Of a stretch of DNA of 64,000 nt, positions 38,721 through 51,500 are shown piece after piece; positions within the stretch are counted from its first letter, which is position 1, and every line of letters starts with the position of its first letter. The DNA comes from Liolophura sinensis (lineage: Eukaryota > Mollusca > Polyplacophora > Chitonida > Chitonidae), in the NCBI RefSeq assembly GCF_032854445.1, contig NC_088304.1, positions 31,877,732-31,941,731 of the forward strand. Direction: 5' to 3'. Both the position numbers and the translations under genes were made by a program. The notes beneath the pieces are model-generated. The model ran no database searches. It had not been told where the DNA came from and saw nothing but the letters and a program-made list of their open reading frames with translations.

Positions 38721-40888
38721 TGATTCAAAGCCCATGGTACATGGCCATTTTATTCACATGTCGTATTAACAATGCTGAAAGTTCATGGAATATATTAAGA
38801 TATAACAGATTTAAGGAAAAAACAGTCAACAAATGCACATTTTGTTTGCATATAAAATTAACAAAGATGTTGGATATTTGTTCAAAATACATACATGTGG
38901 ATATAGAACAACACACCCTGTAACCAGTATAATACAGAGAAGTGAACATATTGTATAGACTAGATGACTTCTTTCCTCTTCACAAAGTTTTTCGGAAAAA
39001 CATTACGTGAAATGGACAGTCGAAGATTTCCTTGTTTCATGTATCATATCAAAACAAAAATTCGGTTACGTAAACTTTTGTTTTATCTAATGTCAGTAAA
39101 CTGATCCCGAACCATTCATTCACAAATAAGATTCTCAGACGCCATTTCATTGGCTGACTAGTTTGCTTGCACAGCATCTGAATCAGGTATACAGTAGATC
39201 TCATACCTTAAAGAGAGGCAGAAATAATGCTGATTGCATGGCGACAGTGGATATAGGCAATCCTACGTAAAATCCTCTGTGTAAGACTTATTTAAATTAA
39301 ATTTTAGCAACAATATAAAGTCCACTGCATGGGCACCAACATACAGCCTAGCATATATCAAACATTATACATCCAACAGGCGTTGATTATGTCTATCTGT
39401 AACATGAACACCGTTGAAGTAAGGACCCAAACTGTCTTAAATACGCTATAGCTTAGACAGTAAAGTCTTGACAATGTAAACTGTATTCTTCGGCACGGTC
39501 TTCAAACATTGTTTGAATCAGCCGACAGCTGAATTCACATGCGAGGCGTCCATGAACCAGTGGTGTGCGGCTCTCAGTTGTAGCAGGAAAACAAAGTTTG
39601 GCGAGATGCCTTCCAAGGCATACAGTGACGTAGATCCCAATCATTCCGTTCCACAGACAAAATAATAGGGAAGAGCCTACCTCGACGAATGGCCTGAGAG
39701 ATTCCTTTGGGACTACCAAAAACTGAATACATCATGAAAATTGAAGTGCTATTTCTTTCCCATCTGCGAGGTCCTTTTTCAGACCGTGTATGTTGATATT
39801 TTACATCTGACCGTAATTATTTTGCAATGCACACAGCCTTTCTCATAAACCAAACCGGAAAGTGATACGATAATGACGTCCGGATTTCTACTGAAACGCG
39901 CTGAACGCATTTAAACACCTGATGTCATTCGGAGATACATTGATCAAGTTTGGTTCACAGTACTTTCGGCTCTTCTTTTTCCAATTTAAACCAATAGGAA
40001 TGGTTCTGTTAAGATCAGAATTTACTCATATGGCAAACGAGTATGTTTACACAAAAAAACAGTGCAACAAAAATGATATCACAAAAAAAGCCAACACATA
40101 CACTTAGTTCATAAAACAATCACTTTGGTAGCCTAATGGACTGGTCCCCGAGTTGTGGATTTGCATTGCATGGAAGATAACAGTACTAATATAGTACAAC
40201 GAAATTATCGTCTTTTTATCGGCTGTTTATTTGAACACAGATTTATCGTCAGTGCGCCTCTGCTACACATGACCATTAGCGGCAGGTCCCGTGACGAATT
40301 AGCCAAATTTCACAAGCATGGCTGAAGTGTATGTCCAGTCACGTGGGGCCCTGGTTTGATCGGTGCCTTGGAGTCGCGTGTTGAAATCCACATTCACGAG
40401 GCGCGATGGTATGCTGTCACGTGATCAACGGCATCGTGCATGAGACCCAATGAACGGCCACCTGCAAACCAAATAAAATAAGCAAGCTACAAAACATTCT
40501 GACAAATTCTTTTTCAATGATATAAATCAGTTATTAGGAATATTTGCTCTGAAAATTCATTTGCTCAAGGCCGTGGTATATTGTTTTGGTTAGTGGAAAA
40601 ATTGCTGAATATTGGTGGTATTAAAAGCCAGCTGGTTAAGCATACATAACCCACGCATTGGTGCTTTTTGGGGAGACAATATGTACAGGAATAATCTTTG
40701 AATTGCTGATCCTTTCAAAGTATTACCACGTGTAAATTATCATGGAATGTCAACAAACTTGAGGTAGATTTCGAACATCGGCTCTCTTGAAGTGAATTTA
40801 TGGCAAAAAACACAGACACAAAAAGCAAAACATACCACTGGTGCTCAGCAGCCTCGTTTTGATGTTCCTGGCGTCATTAACGTCACTG
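38721..40888. other. Region between the minisatellite and the channel stop codon
   Basis: Presumed 3' flank or 3' UTR of the channel gene. One exon-like minus block occurs at about 39716-39670 (TTGGTAG|TCCCAAAGG to CGTCGAG|GTAGGC); I could not link it to either gene with confidence. Confidence 0.4.
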
Positions 40889-40927
40889 CTAGCTCTCCTC
40901 CGCACGGCGGGCCATTGACAACTCGAT
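40889..40927 (-). CDS. Cngl: Cngl-type channel: probable last exon and stop
   Basis: Encodes [12 protein letters not shown] then TAG, extending the coiled coil of the previous exon in phase. Acceptor AATTACAG|ATCGAG. This is the shortest and least certain exon; a different terminal exon further down (for example near 39719) is possible. Confidence 0.55.
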   Translation of the reverse strand: MELSMARRAEES

Positions 40928-43900
40928 CTGTAATTCCACCAAATTTAATTATTTATTTACCTGGGGTTTTCGCTTATGAAATGGTCAGATTTATAAGGGT
41001 TTAGCAAGTACGCAGCCGAGAAATCTTTCCACGTAACTTTTCTCACTTGACGAGCGAGCAAAACGTGTATGCTATATTGACGGAAGGCAAGTAGTTTCAA
41101 ACGAAGTAGAAATTCTTGAGTATGGCGTTAATACTATAATCAGATGAAGATAAGAAACCGAAGCTGTGTCGTCAACTAGGGCACAAGAATTGTAGAGGCG
41201 TGGTGAACTCTGAGAATTACAACTGACACGTTGTCAACATAATGTACATATATGAGTATGTAGGGAGAAATACAAGATCTACACATGAACACACATTTAT
41301 TATTTATTGATTTGTCTATTTATTGGATTGGTGTTTTACACCGTACTCAAGAATATTTCACTTACATGACGGCGGCCAGCATTGTAGTGAGCGAAAACCG
41401 GACAGAGCATACGCAGGCTGTCGAAAAGCCAGGGTGAGCTGGACCACATTTATTACACAAACACCTCAAATACAATTATGCAAATTTCACTTATGTTTAC
41501 AGACGTTTTGAGTCGCTAATTTAGTCATCACCAGGTTAATTCAAGGCTTCAGATAACCAATGAATACTAGTCAATGCACCATGAAGAGTTTCACAAAACA
41601 CAAATCATAGACTGAGCCACCTCTGTTGCTTTCTGTACCTGCAAATCGCGAACCTTCATCTCCAATTCCTGAATTCTGTCATCTTTCTGAAGATTGTCGT
41701 CCTCCAGCAACTTGACCTTTGACATGTATCCTTCCGCGATTTCCGACTACAGTAAACAAATGCAAAAAAAGTTAAAGGGTTGTTATTTACTAAATAATTT
41801 ATACATGTAACATATATTCATACGTACAAGTATCAGCTTCCTCCCTTTCTTGCTTAATTTATTTGACTACTGAAGACAAAAACATTTGTACCATGGATGA
41901 CATGATGCTTCCTCGCTTTCTTGTTTAATTTATCTGACTACTGCAAACAAAAGCATTTGTACCATGGATGACAGTGCTCTGGCTGGAAGAAATTGAACAG
42001 AACTGAGAAAATCGCACAAAAGGAAAAATCCCCGAGGAAATGTGACAGGAAACCTCAGTAACTGCTCTTACCATATCAGTTCATGAACCCCAAGCCGTTG
42101 AAACTTTTCCCGCAGTCTATGATTTTGTTCACTTGTACTCACCGATCTTAAAAGTGCCTCGGTCATGAATATTAACCCATCAGTTCCTTCGCCCTATATA
42201 CAAAGTCTGTTGAGGAGTTCTGGGGTGAGCGAGCGAGCGAGTGAGTGAGTGAGTGTTTGGGGTTAACGTCGTAATTAACAATTTATAATTCATTTGACCA
42301 CGAAGAGAGAGGGAGTCCTAAGCGAGCATGTAATGTGCCTCCTTGTTGCAGGACGGATTTCAACCGCTCTTTTATCTAGCGCTGCTTCACTGAGACGACT
42401 TATCGAAGTTAAAGAAACCGCCCCACCCGAGCTACTAATCATTTCGTAAAGTATCAACCATTCAATATCCGTATGAATGTATGAATTACCAGCTCTTGAA
42501 CCCTTACTCACCAATCTGTGAACTATCAATCCTTGAACATCGCCCATCAGCTGTTCCACTCGGAACTCTGTTGTGCTTTGAGGGGTTACTTTCTGAGTTT
42601 GCATCTTCCCTTCCATCGAAGAATCCTTCTGGGTTTTTCTTGGAGAGGGAATGTTAGATCTGTCGGAAAGATAATATAACATTGTAAGACTTTGTATGGC
42701 AGACTGTCCCTGGCTACACGAATCTATCTTAATGTCTTGCTCGGTAAACTGACAAAAGGCATATTTTGCTGGTTACGTGTGACCATTTGCTAGCTATCAC
42801 ACTGTCGTCGCTGCTCTGATCTTACTCCTTATGCTGCACGTCTTTAATTATATCGATATACACTGTTTTTCTCCTTCGTGTTGATCGTTGTTTTTGAAAT
42901 TGGTCTTGCGGTTTACCTTGACGGCTGGCATATAAATCGAACACGGAGGAGAGCTTACAACCTACATAGGATTTATTTATTTATTTGATGGATCCTTCAC
43001 GCCGTTCTCAAGAATGTCTCACTTAATGTCGGTCAGCATTATTGTGGGAGGAAATGGGGCAGAACCCGGGGGAAACCCATGACAATGGTTGCAGGGTGAT
43101 TCAAGCCTTACCACCTACGCCCGGAGAGGAAGCCATGGGCCTACCTAGGAGGGGAAATTACAACGTACCTAGGAGGCGAAATTGCAAAGCTTTCTTGCAG
43201 GAGAGTTTACAACAATACTGGGAAGTGAGTTTACAACATACGTCGGTGGAGAGGTTACAACCTATCTGGGAAGAAACACTTTTCCACCTACCTGAGAGGA
43301 GAGTTTATACCTTACGTTAGGGAGGAGAAATTACAACATGCTAATATCTGGGAGGAGAAATTGCAATCTTTCTTGAAGGAGAGTTTACAACAATACTGGG
43401 AAGTGAGATTACAACATAGGTCGGAGGAGAGGTTACAACATATCTGGGAAGAAACACTTTTCAACCTACCTGAGAGGAGAGTTTATACCTTACGTTGGAG
43501 GAGAGATTACAACATATCTGGGTGGAAACATTTATCAACCTACCTGGGAGGAGAGTTTATACCTTACGTTGGAGGAGAGATTACAACATATCTGGCGGGG
43601 GCGGGGGGACATTTCTCAACCTACCTGGTAGGAGAGTTTATACCTTACGTTGGAGGAGAGATTACAACATATCTGGGTGGAAACATTTATCAACCTACCT
43701 GGGAGGAGAGTTTATACCTTACGTTGGAGGAGAGATTACAACATATCTGGGGGAGGGGGGGGGGATTTCTCAACCTACCTGGGAGGAGAGTTTATACCTC
43801 ACGTTGGAGGACAGATTACAACATATCTGGGGGGAGGGGGGGGGAACATTTCTCAACCTACCTGGGAGGAGAGTTTATAACTTACGTTGGAGGACAGATT

Positions 43901-45444
43901 ACAACATATCTGGGAGAAACATTTTTAATATACCTCGGAGGAGAGTTTGCTTTTGTTGGACTTTTCCTCGGCGAAGCGGATTTGCCACGAAGCATACTTT
44001 CTATCCTGGGATTCAGCTGACTTTGATTACCGCTGTGGAAACGAAACAGTGACATTTTGGTGGCTATTAAATGACTGCTTTCAAGAGTTATCAAATAAAT
44101 ATCCTTTCAAAAGTTATCAAATGAATATCCTTTCAAGAGTTATGTAATACAGTTATGTAATATGGGCCAACTGAATTGGAGGTATTTCACAGTTTTTTAA
44201 AAAAAAATAAACAATGAACTTCAGAACAAACCTGAATAGAAACTATTTGTCTTTTTACCAGGTGGCGCAAGGTTTTGGTGTATTTGTTAATGTGTTTTCG
44301 GTCTAACATCATTTTCAAGTGTTCCTAGCATAACGTCCGTAAGGTTTATGTGGCGAAGGAAAGTTGGCATGTTCTGGGAAAACACCGCACATCGTCGAAT
44401 AAATGACATACTGCCTGAGTTCAATGCGCAGCCAGAACAAGAAGACTTTGCACTTGAACATGCCATTTAGATTTTGCATTTGAACATGCCACATAGATTA
44501 TGCATTTGGACATGCCACTTGTCATATTGTTTAAAACCGTTCGGTTAGCATGTATTTGACTAGAATCTCAGAGCAAGATTTCTTTCCACTATCCATTAGT
44601 TGCCCTGAAACTAAAACTTTACATTTAGAAAAAAACATTTAAACAGTATGGCATTGAAAGTGAAGATATAGTGCATCGGCATAATGTGAGTATTAAGTTA
44701 AAGATAGTGCCTGAAGTGCATGGAGGAAGTGGTTAGGTCGTTTGCATTTCAATTTCTGGGGCAAATTAGGTGTAGGTTCAAACCCGGCCTTGGAAACGGA
44801 ATTTGTACATTTCCTAGCTCCAATCATTCAGTAGTGACAAAAAGCAGTCGATGACGCTCGTGTGGACGTTTTCGCCATCCAGTGTTCGTTAAAGACCACT
44901 TGTCTTTCACCAATATGCAGTGCATAGCTATACATCACAAGATGGAAAGGTCGTCAGTAACTTGCCAAAGGTCAGTGGCTTACTCTGGGCACTCCGGTTT
45001 GCTCCACCCATGAATCTGACTACCATCGAATAGGTGTAAAATCTTGAGGACGGCGTTAATCATCAATCAGATAAATAAAATAAATGAAGAATCGTGTCAA
45101 AATGGAAAATAATGTATGTCTTTCCCTCGCTGGATCACATGAGACTTGTATCCAATCATTTTACTGCAGAGGAAATTCTAAACTTTCATTATTTTGGGGG
45201 CCTTGGTAGTCGACAGTCTTCTCCTGTGTGGCCTTGCAAAAAAAGTTCCTGAAAGAAAAATTTTCTACCAATATGATACATGGTAAACGTCAGAGAGCCT
45301 GCCAGTAGCTCGCCAAAGGTCAGTTGTTTTACACTGGGCACTCATGCTTTCTCCAGTAATGAAACTGACCCACATTTTATAAGTAAAAAAATCGCACTAT
45401 TACGTTAAACAACAATAAATAAATAAATAAATAAATAAATATAT

Positions 45445-45477
<33 letters not shown>

Positions 45478-45494
45478 AATAAATAAATAAATAA

Positions 45495-45584
<90 letters not shown>

Positions 45585-48500
45585 CATGAGAAAGTGCATC
45601 AAGTTAATGTTACCTGGTGTCTGAGAGGACAAGTGAAGGGTCGTGTGCAGGTCGAGGATCTACAAAGAGGCGATGCTCTGTGTGCCCGGGGTGTAGGTGG
45701 CTTAGTGCTGAGTAGTCGTTAGGGGTTAAATGTGAGAACTTTGGAGGATCAGAAACATATTCCTCCGCGGAATCTGAATGCCTCTGTGACTTGTCGTCCG
45801 ATTCAAATACTAAAGAAGGCACTACAGGACTGGTTTCGGTTCGAAATGATTTTCTCGAACTCAACGGTAGTGTGGTGTCCGATATATCGTATACGGTTTT
45901 TCGACGTGTCGCAAACTGACTCCTGTCTAGGACATTAGTGGCCGTAGTCAGTCGACCGTTGAAACTTTTTCGCCTCAGTTGCTGGCTGTGTAATAAATGC
46001 TGAAGGAATACATTTGCGATCTTAGTGCTTTTCTCAGATTTGGAAAACATACACGGAAATTGAATATCACACTCCGAAGGGGAAGAAGAGGCGTCGTTTG
46101 CGTATGGGGATAATGCCGGCGGGGTAGACACTGGCTTCTTCTCCGGAGTCGGGTTGTTTTCGTCTTGCACTGACTCTTCCACAGGCAAGAGTTTGCAGGA
46201 CTCCGAGAACTGCGCGCCGTGCACACTTGACTCCGAATCGCTGGGGTCTTCGCTGCCAACGTGTGTGTAATACACACCTTTAAAGCCGTGTTTTGGTGGC
46301 GCTAGCACACTTGACGACCGTAAAGGCCTCTCTTGCAGAGCAAATTCCGCGGAATTTTGAGAATCGTGTGTCTTGGATAGAATTCCGCGCATCAGATAGT
46401 CTTTTTCATACGCTATAGAGTCCGCAGAACTAGCCAATGAAGAAGTCCCTCTTTTAGAATCATGCCCACCGGAACCGCTGTGCAGACGATTCTGATTGGT
46501 CAGTTGGGAGGCTTGAAAAACTCCGCAAAATGCCGAGCCCGCAGAAAGTTTCCTTTGAAGAAAGTTCACCAGCCCGTTCACAGGACGTGGCCGATAGTAC
46601 TCTACAGCACAAGACTTCCGACGCTCGTTGACTTTAGTGTCCAGGAAAACTCGACTTCTTTTCCGCATCATCGGTGAAAATGAGTTAAAATGGACATGTC
46701 GTTTCAGGGGCGATAGCAAGGTTAAGTCGATGTCCCCTTCGTCGTCCTCGTCATCGGTTGGTTTCACCTTTATCTTTTGTCGGTCCGCCTCTATTTCCTG
46801 AAGTCTCTGTTGTCCATAATCACGAATGATTTTCTACAATGTGCAGGTTAGGCAAAATCGTTAGTAACACTAACACAACACTGAGGACATAAAGAAAACC
46901 TCCAAAAAGCAGCACCCCAACTCCCAAACAAATCGAAAACAGCCCCCTCTCCCCCTCCAAAAGAAACAAGAAAATCAAAGCTAGCACCTAATAATTACTC
47001 CTTAAAATTATTCACAATTGTTTTGGCACTGTTAAAAAATTCCCGTAAGTGTTCCCTGAAAAAGGTGCAGCTGTGCTCCATCCGATGCAGTAAAGTTTCA
47101 CCTGTCACAAAAATACACGTTTACTTTTGTAAACTTTATTTTGTTAAACTTTAACCAGTCATGACTATACCTTTTACCGGAACATTTACTCAAAAAGATG
47201 CAGCATGGATTTGTAGTCCTCATCCATGCATGCCGCAGTTGGCATATGTAGGCTCATTTGCTTTAGAAAAGTATTGGTTTAATTCACGTAATTTAAAAAA
47301 TCACGGGCGTCTTACATAGCCAAATGTAAACGTTCAGCTAGAATTATTTGTTAATTTTTGTTATTGATCTATCGATTGTCCTTTTCACTGATTACATTTG
47401 CAATGTCATGAAACTAGTAATAAAGTACTTACGTATAAATGAAAAGGAACGAACTATGGAGGGACACTGGTGGTATGGCCAGTCTATAGAGTGGCTCCAA
47501 TACATGAGAACATATGGGGGGACACTGGCGGTATGGCCAGTCTACAGAGTGGCTCCAATAGATGAGAACATATGGAGGGACACTCGTGGTATAGCCAGTT
47601 TACAGAGTGGTTCCATATATGAGAACATATGGGGGGAAACTGGCGGTATGGCCAGTCTACAGAGTGGCTCCAATAGATGAGAACATATGGAGGGACACTC
47701 GTGGTATAGCCAGTCTACAGAGTGGCTCCAATAGATGAGAACATATGGAGGGACACTCGTGGTATGGCCAGTCTACAGAGTGGTTCCATATATGAGAACA
47801 TATGGGGGGAAACTGGCGGTATGGCCAGTCTACAGAGTGGCTCCAATAGATGAGAACATATGGAGGGACACTCGTGGTATAGCCAGTCTACAGAGTGGCT
47901 CCAATAGATGAGAACATATGGAGGGACACTCGTGGTATGGCCAGTCTACAGAGTGGTTCCATATATGAGAACATATCGGGGGACACTGGCGGTATTGCCA
48001 GTCTACAGAATGCCTCCAACAGATGAGAACATATGGAGGGACACTCGTGGTATGGCCAGTCTACAGAGTGGTTCCATATATGAGAACATATCGGGGGACA
48101 CTGGCGGTATTGCCAGTCTACAGAGTGGCTCCAATAGATGAGAACATATGGAGGGACACTCGTGGTATGGCCAGTCTACAGAGTGGTTCCATATATGAGA
48201 ACATATGGGGGGACACTGGCGGTATTGCCAGTCTACAGAATGCCTCCAATAGATGAGAACATATGCATAAAAAGCCGCGAAAGATAAACGGTAAAACATT
48301 GACATCAATTTCAGAGTAGACTGTAGTGGCTCTTAAACAGTAGCGGAACAACTTTTCTTGTGATGTCGAATGTATGTTTTCCCTTTCAAAATACTGGGAT
48401 TATGTTCGTTATCAAAAAGGGCTTCGTCGATCAGTCATGTCTCTTTCCGTACGCTAAGAGCAAATTCTGATGTTTTATCTTCAATGCCAATAATAAAGTA

Positions 48501-51500
48501 CAAAATTGCGCATGGATCATTTCTTGCATTTCATCTATACAACTCATTCCTGGTACGTGTATTCGGCAGAAGAAAACATTAAATTGATGAAGATTTTTCA
48601 TTGTTTGTTTTTGTTCCAACAGCGCGGAAACATTCTCTGACGTTCAATGCTGTGATGTCTATGCGAACACTTTTAGGATGTGAGGTATTTTTAATGCGAA
48701 AAACACCTTGGTTAAGATTGGGCTTTGCACGATATGCCAATCAAAAATAACAGCGATTAACGTTCGTCTATATATAAAGACAAATATTTAGGCTGAGATT
48801 AAGGGCAATAAAAATGTGTTTGGTTAAAAGGTGTGAATTTCGTAAGGTGCGAAACAGAAATGGTGCAGGCGAACAAGAATTTACGACAAGTAGTGCAAGG
48901 TGTTAATTGTACACTCGTTGCCATGGAAACTACTTTGAAGAAGACAGCGACAACACGCTACACACGAATGAAAGATGAGGTGTTTTGTGGTTAATTGTGC
49001 GCGAGGAAACCATAGCAACGAACCTCCCTAACATGGCTCGGCCAATCAAAACAGCGTTTTCTGGGGCAGGCGCCACCACCTTAATAGCATCTTTAGCACT
49101 TCCGTTGTTGTTGCTGCTCACTAGTTGTCCTATGATTTTTCTGTCGTCGGGAATCTGCGTGTTTAGAATGGCCACGCTTTTTCTGGGGTTCGCCAAAAGG
49201 CGCTTTCTGCCAAAGTCTTTCAAAATTAGCTACACAGGAAAAAGGGGAAAATGTTCATTGCCTATAACTCGTAACTTTATGTGATTTAAAATTTTTCTTG
49301 AAGTTAATGATAATAGGAAATTACATTGCATTAAACAGACAGAACTGTATGTTCATATAATTAATGAGTGAAATTTCCAGCCTAAACAAATCGGTTCCAA
49401 GCTCTCGAACATTCTCTGAACTTTCGCTGCAGTCTATGATTTATTTATGTGATCAGTATTTTACGCTGTAGCATTATAGAGCGTGGAAATCGGGCACACC
49501 CCAAGGGGGTGGGGGTGGGGGTGGGGTTGGGGTGGGGGGAACACGACCGTCCGCAGGTGGCTGGGATCCGCTGCAGTGTTTGCAGCTTTAGACGGAAACT
49601 GTGACGTATTGAAAGAAACTATTACGTATACAGAAGCTCTGACGTATACAGAAGCTGTGAAGTAATAACGTTTTACCAGAAACTGTCACATATTACAGAA
49701 AATAACAGAAGAGCTGCTTGGACCGACTTGTTTTTAGGCGGGTTATGCTTCCTGTAAAATGAATTTTAACTTCGACTGACAGCACTATTTACAGTTATAA
49801 AATGTAGCGGTCAAAGCCATTCCTTTACTTTTCTCACGTTAGTACTTCACTCGTTTTACCTCAGCTTCGGGGTGATCTTTGAGAGCACTTAAGACGTCTT
49901 CCCGAGAAAGGACGAAAAGCTCGGAATACCCCACGGAGCGGACATCGGCTGTTCTCCTGTCAATCAAGTAAAATTTATCATTAGATCTGCCAAACTATTA
50001 GTGAATATAAGGATTGGGACCGGAATATAAGGATATACCGGGACTGGGGCCGACTATACAGATATCCTGGCTGGGACCGGCTATTCATATATCAGGACTG
50101 GGATCGACTATACATATACCGGGACTGGGGCCAACTATACATATATCGTGACTGGGATCGACTGTACATATACCGGGACTGGGACCGACTATACATATAT
50201 CGTGACTGGGATCGGCTATACATATATCAGGACTGGGGTCGACTATACATACACCAGGACTGGGGCCGACTATACAGAAATCCTGACTGGGACCCGCTAT
50301 TAATATGTTATTAATATGTTATTAATACCCGCTATATATCAGGATTGGGATCGACTATACATATACCGGGTCTGGGGTCGGATATACAGATATTCTGACT
50401 GGGAACGGCTATACATATATCTGGGAAATAGACATGGAGCTAGACATATATTGGGACTAGGACATACTATAGGTATACATATATCGGGACTGGGAAATAT
50501 ACAAAATATTGGGTCTAGGGCCGGCCATACATATATCGGGATCAGGACCGGTTATACATATATCGGGATTAGGACCGGTTATACATATATCGGGATTGGA
50601 ACAGGTCATACATATATCGGGACTGAGACTGGTCATACATATATCGGGACTGGAGACGGTCATACATATATCGGGACTGAGACTGGTCATACAGATTTCA
50701 GGACTGGGATAGGCTGTACATATATCGGTATTGGGACAGTTGATTTAGGCCTCGAACACAAAGCATTCATTGTCTATACGCCTCTTACCTGTTAATTCCC
50801 CCATCCAGGTTCAAGATGCCGATTTCACCAAAAAAGTCACCTGTACTCATCTGTGTCAGCACTGTGCCACTTTCACTGCTCACAAAATCAAAAAGTTTAG
50901 CATGAAAGACAATGAAATTGACACTCCAAGTTTAAGTCTAATATGAAAACAACATCCACAGACAATTTTTGGGGCTCCTGCCCTTTTCATAAAATATACT
51001 ATGATGTATGGTACAATCGTAGGTTTGGAGATCACGTTCCTAATGTTAAAGTTTGATGACGTCACGTTAAACTGGGTTTTTCTTCTTCGGCATTAACCTG
51101 CGATCAACCATAATTTTGTGCACATTGTTCGTGGTAACACAAATATAAACGAAGTATACTGACATGACGTGCATGGCCTGAGGTGGAAAAACACTCTGTG
51201 ACGTCATCACATTTGTAACATCAGTAATGTTCCTATGTCATTCCAGGCAAATCGAATAGGTGACCGTACTTCATCATGTAAAAATATCCTGACACACAGC
51301 CTGACAAACCAACCGCGAAACTTCCTGATATACGGCAACGATGGAACCAGATTCGAACAAAATATCAAACGTTGACTGAACGATTTTACAGGAGTGAGTG
51401 CTGGGGATTTAACGTCGTACTTAACAATTTTTTAGTCATATGACGACGAAGGAATCCTTACAGTGGATGTAATGTGCCTCCTTGTTGCAGGACAGATTTC

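Noticed and set aside
43361-44052. Plus-strand ORFs of 219 and 185 aa with repeated [13 protein letters not shown]
   Set aside because: They translate the 60-75 bp minisatellite in a channel intron, open in several frames at once; no start context or splice support.
46990-47098. Open minus block [18 protein letters not shown]
   Set aside because: Begins after ACAG but ends in a stop without a donor and does not match phase with the neighbouring exons.
47348-48351. ORFs with repeated [17 protein letters not shown]
   Set aside because: Translation of the 58-bp array.
48930-49079. Continuation of the channel frame past 49080
   Set aside because: The frame stays open, but only the donor at 49080 gives the phase needed by the next exon; the downstream donor-like GAG|GTTCG would put a stop into the 1220-bp exon.
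50316-50795. Plus ORF of 159 aa with repeated IGTETGHTY
   Set aside because: Translation of the 27-bp array, antisense to the channel gene; its 3' end overlaps a real minus-strand exon.
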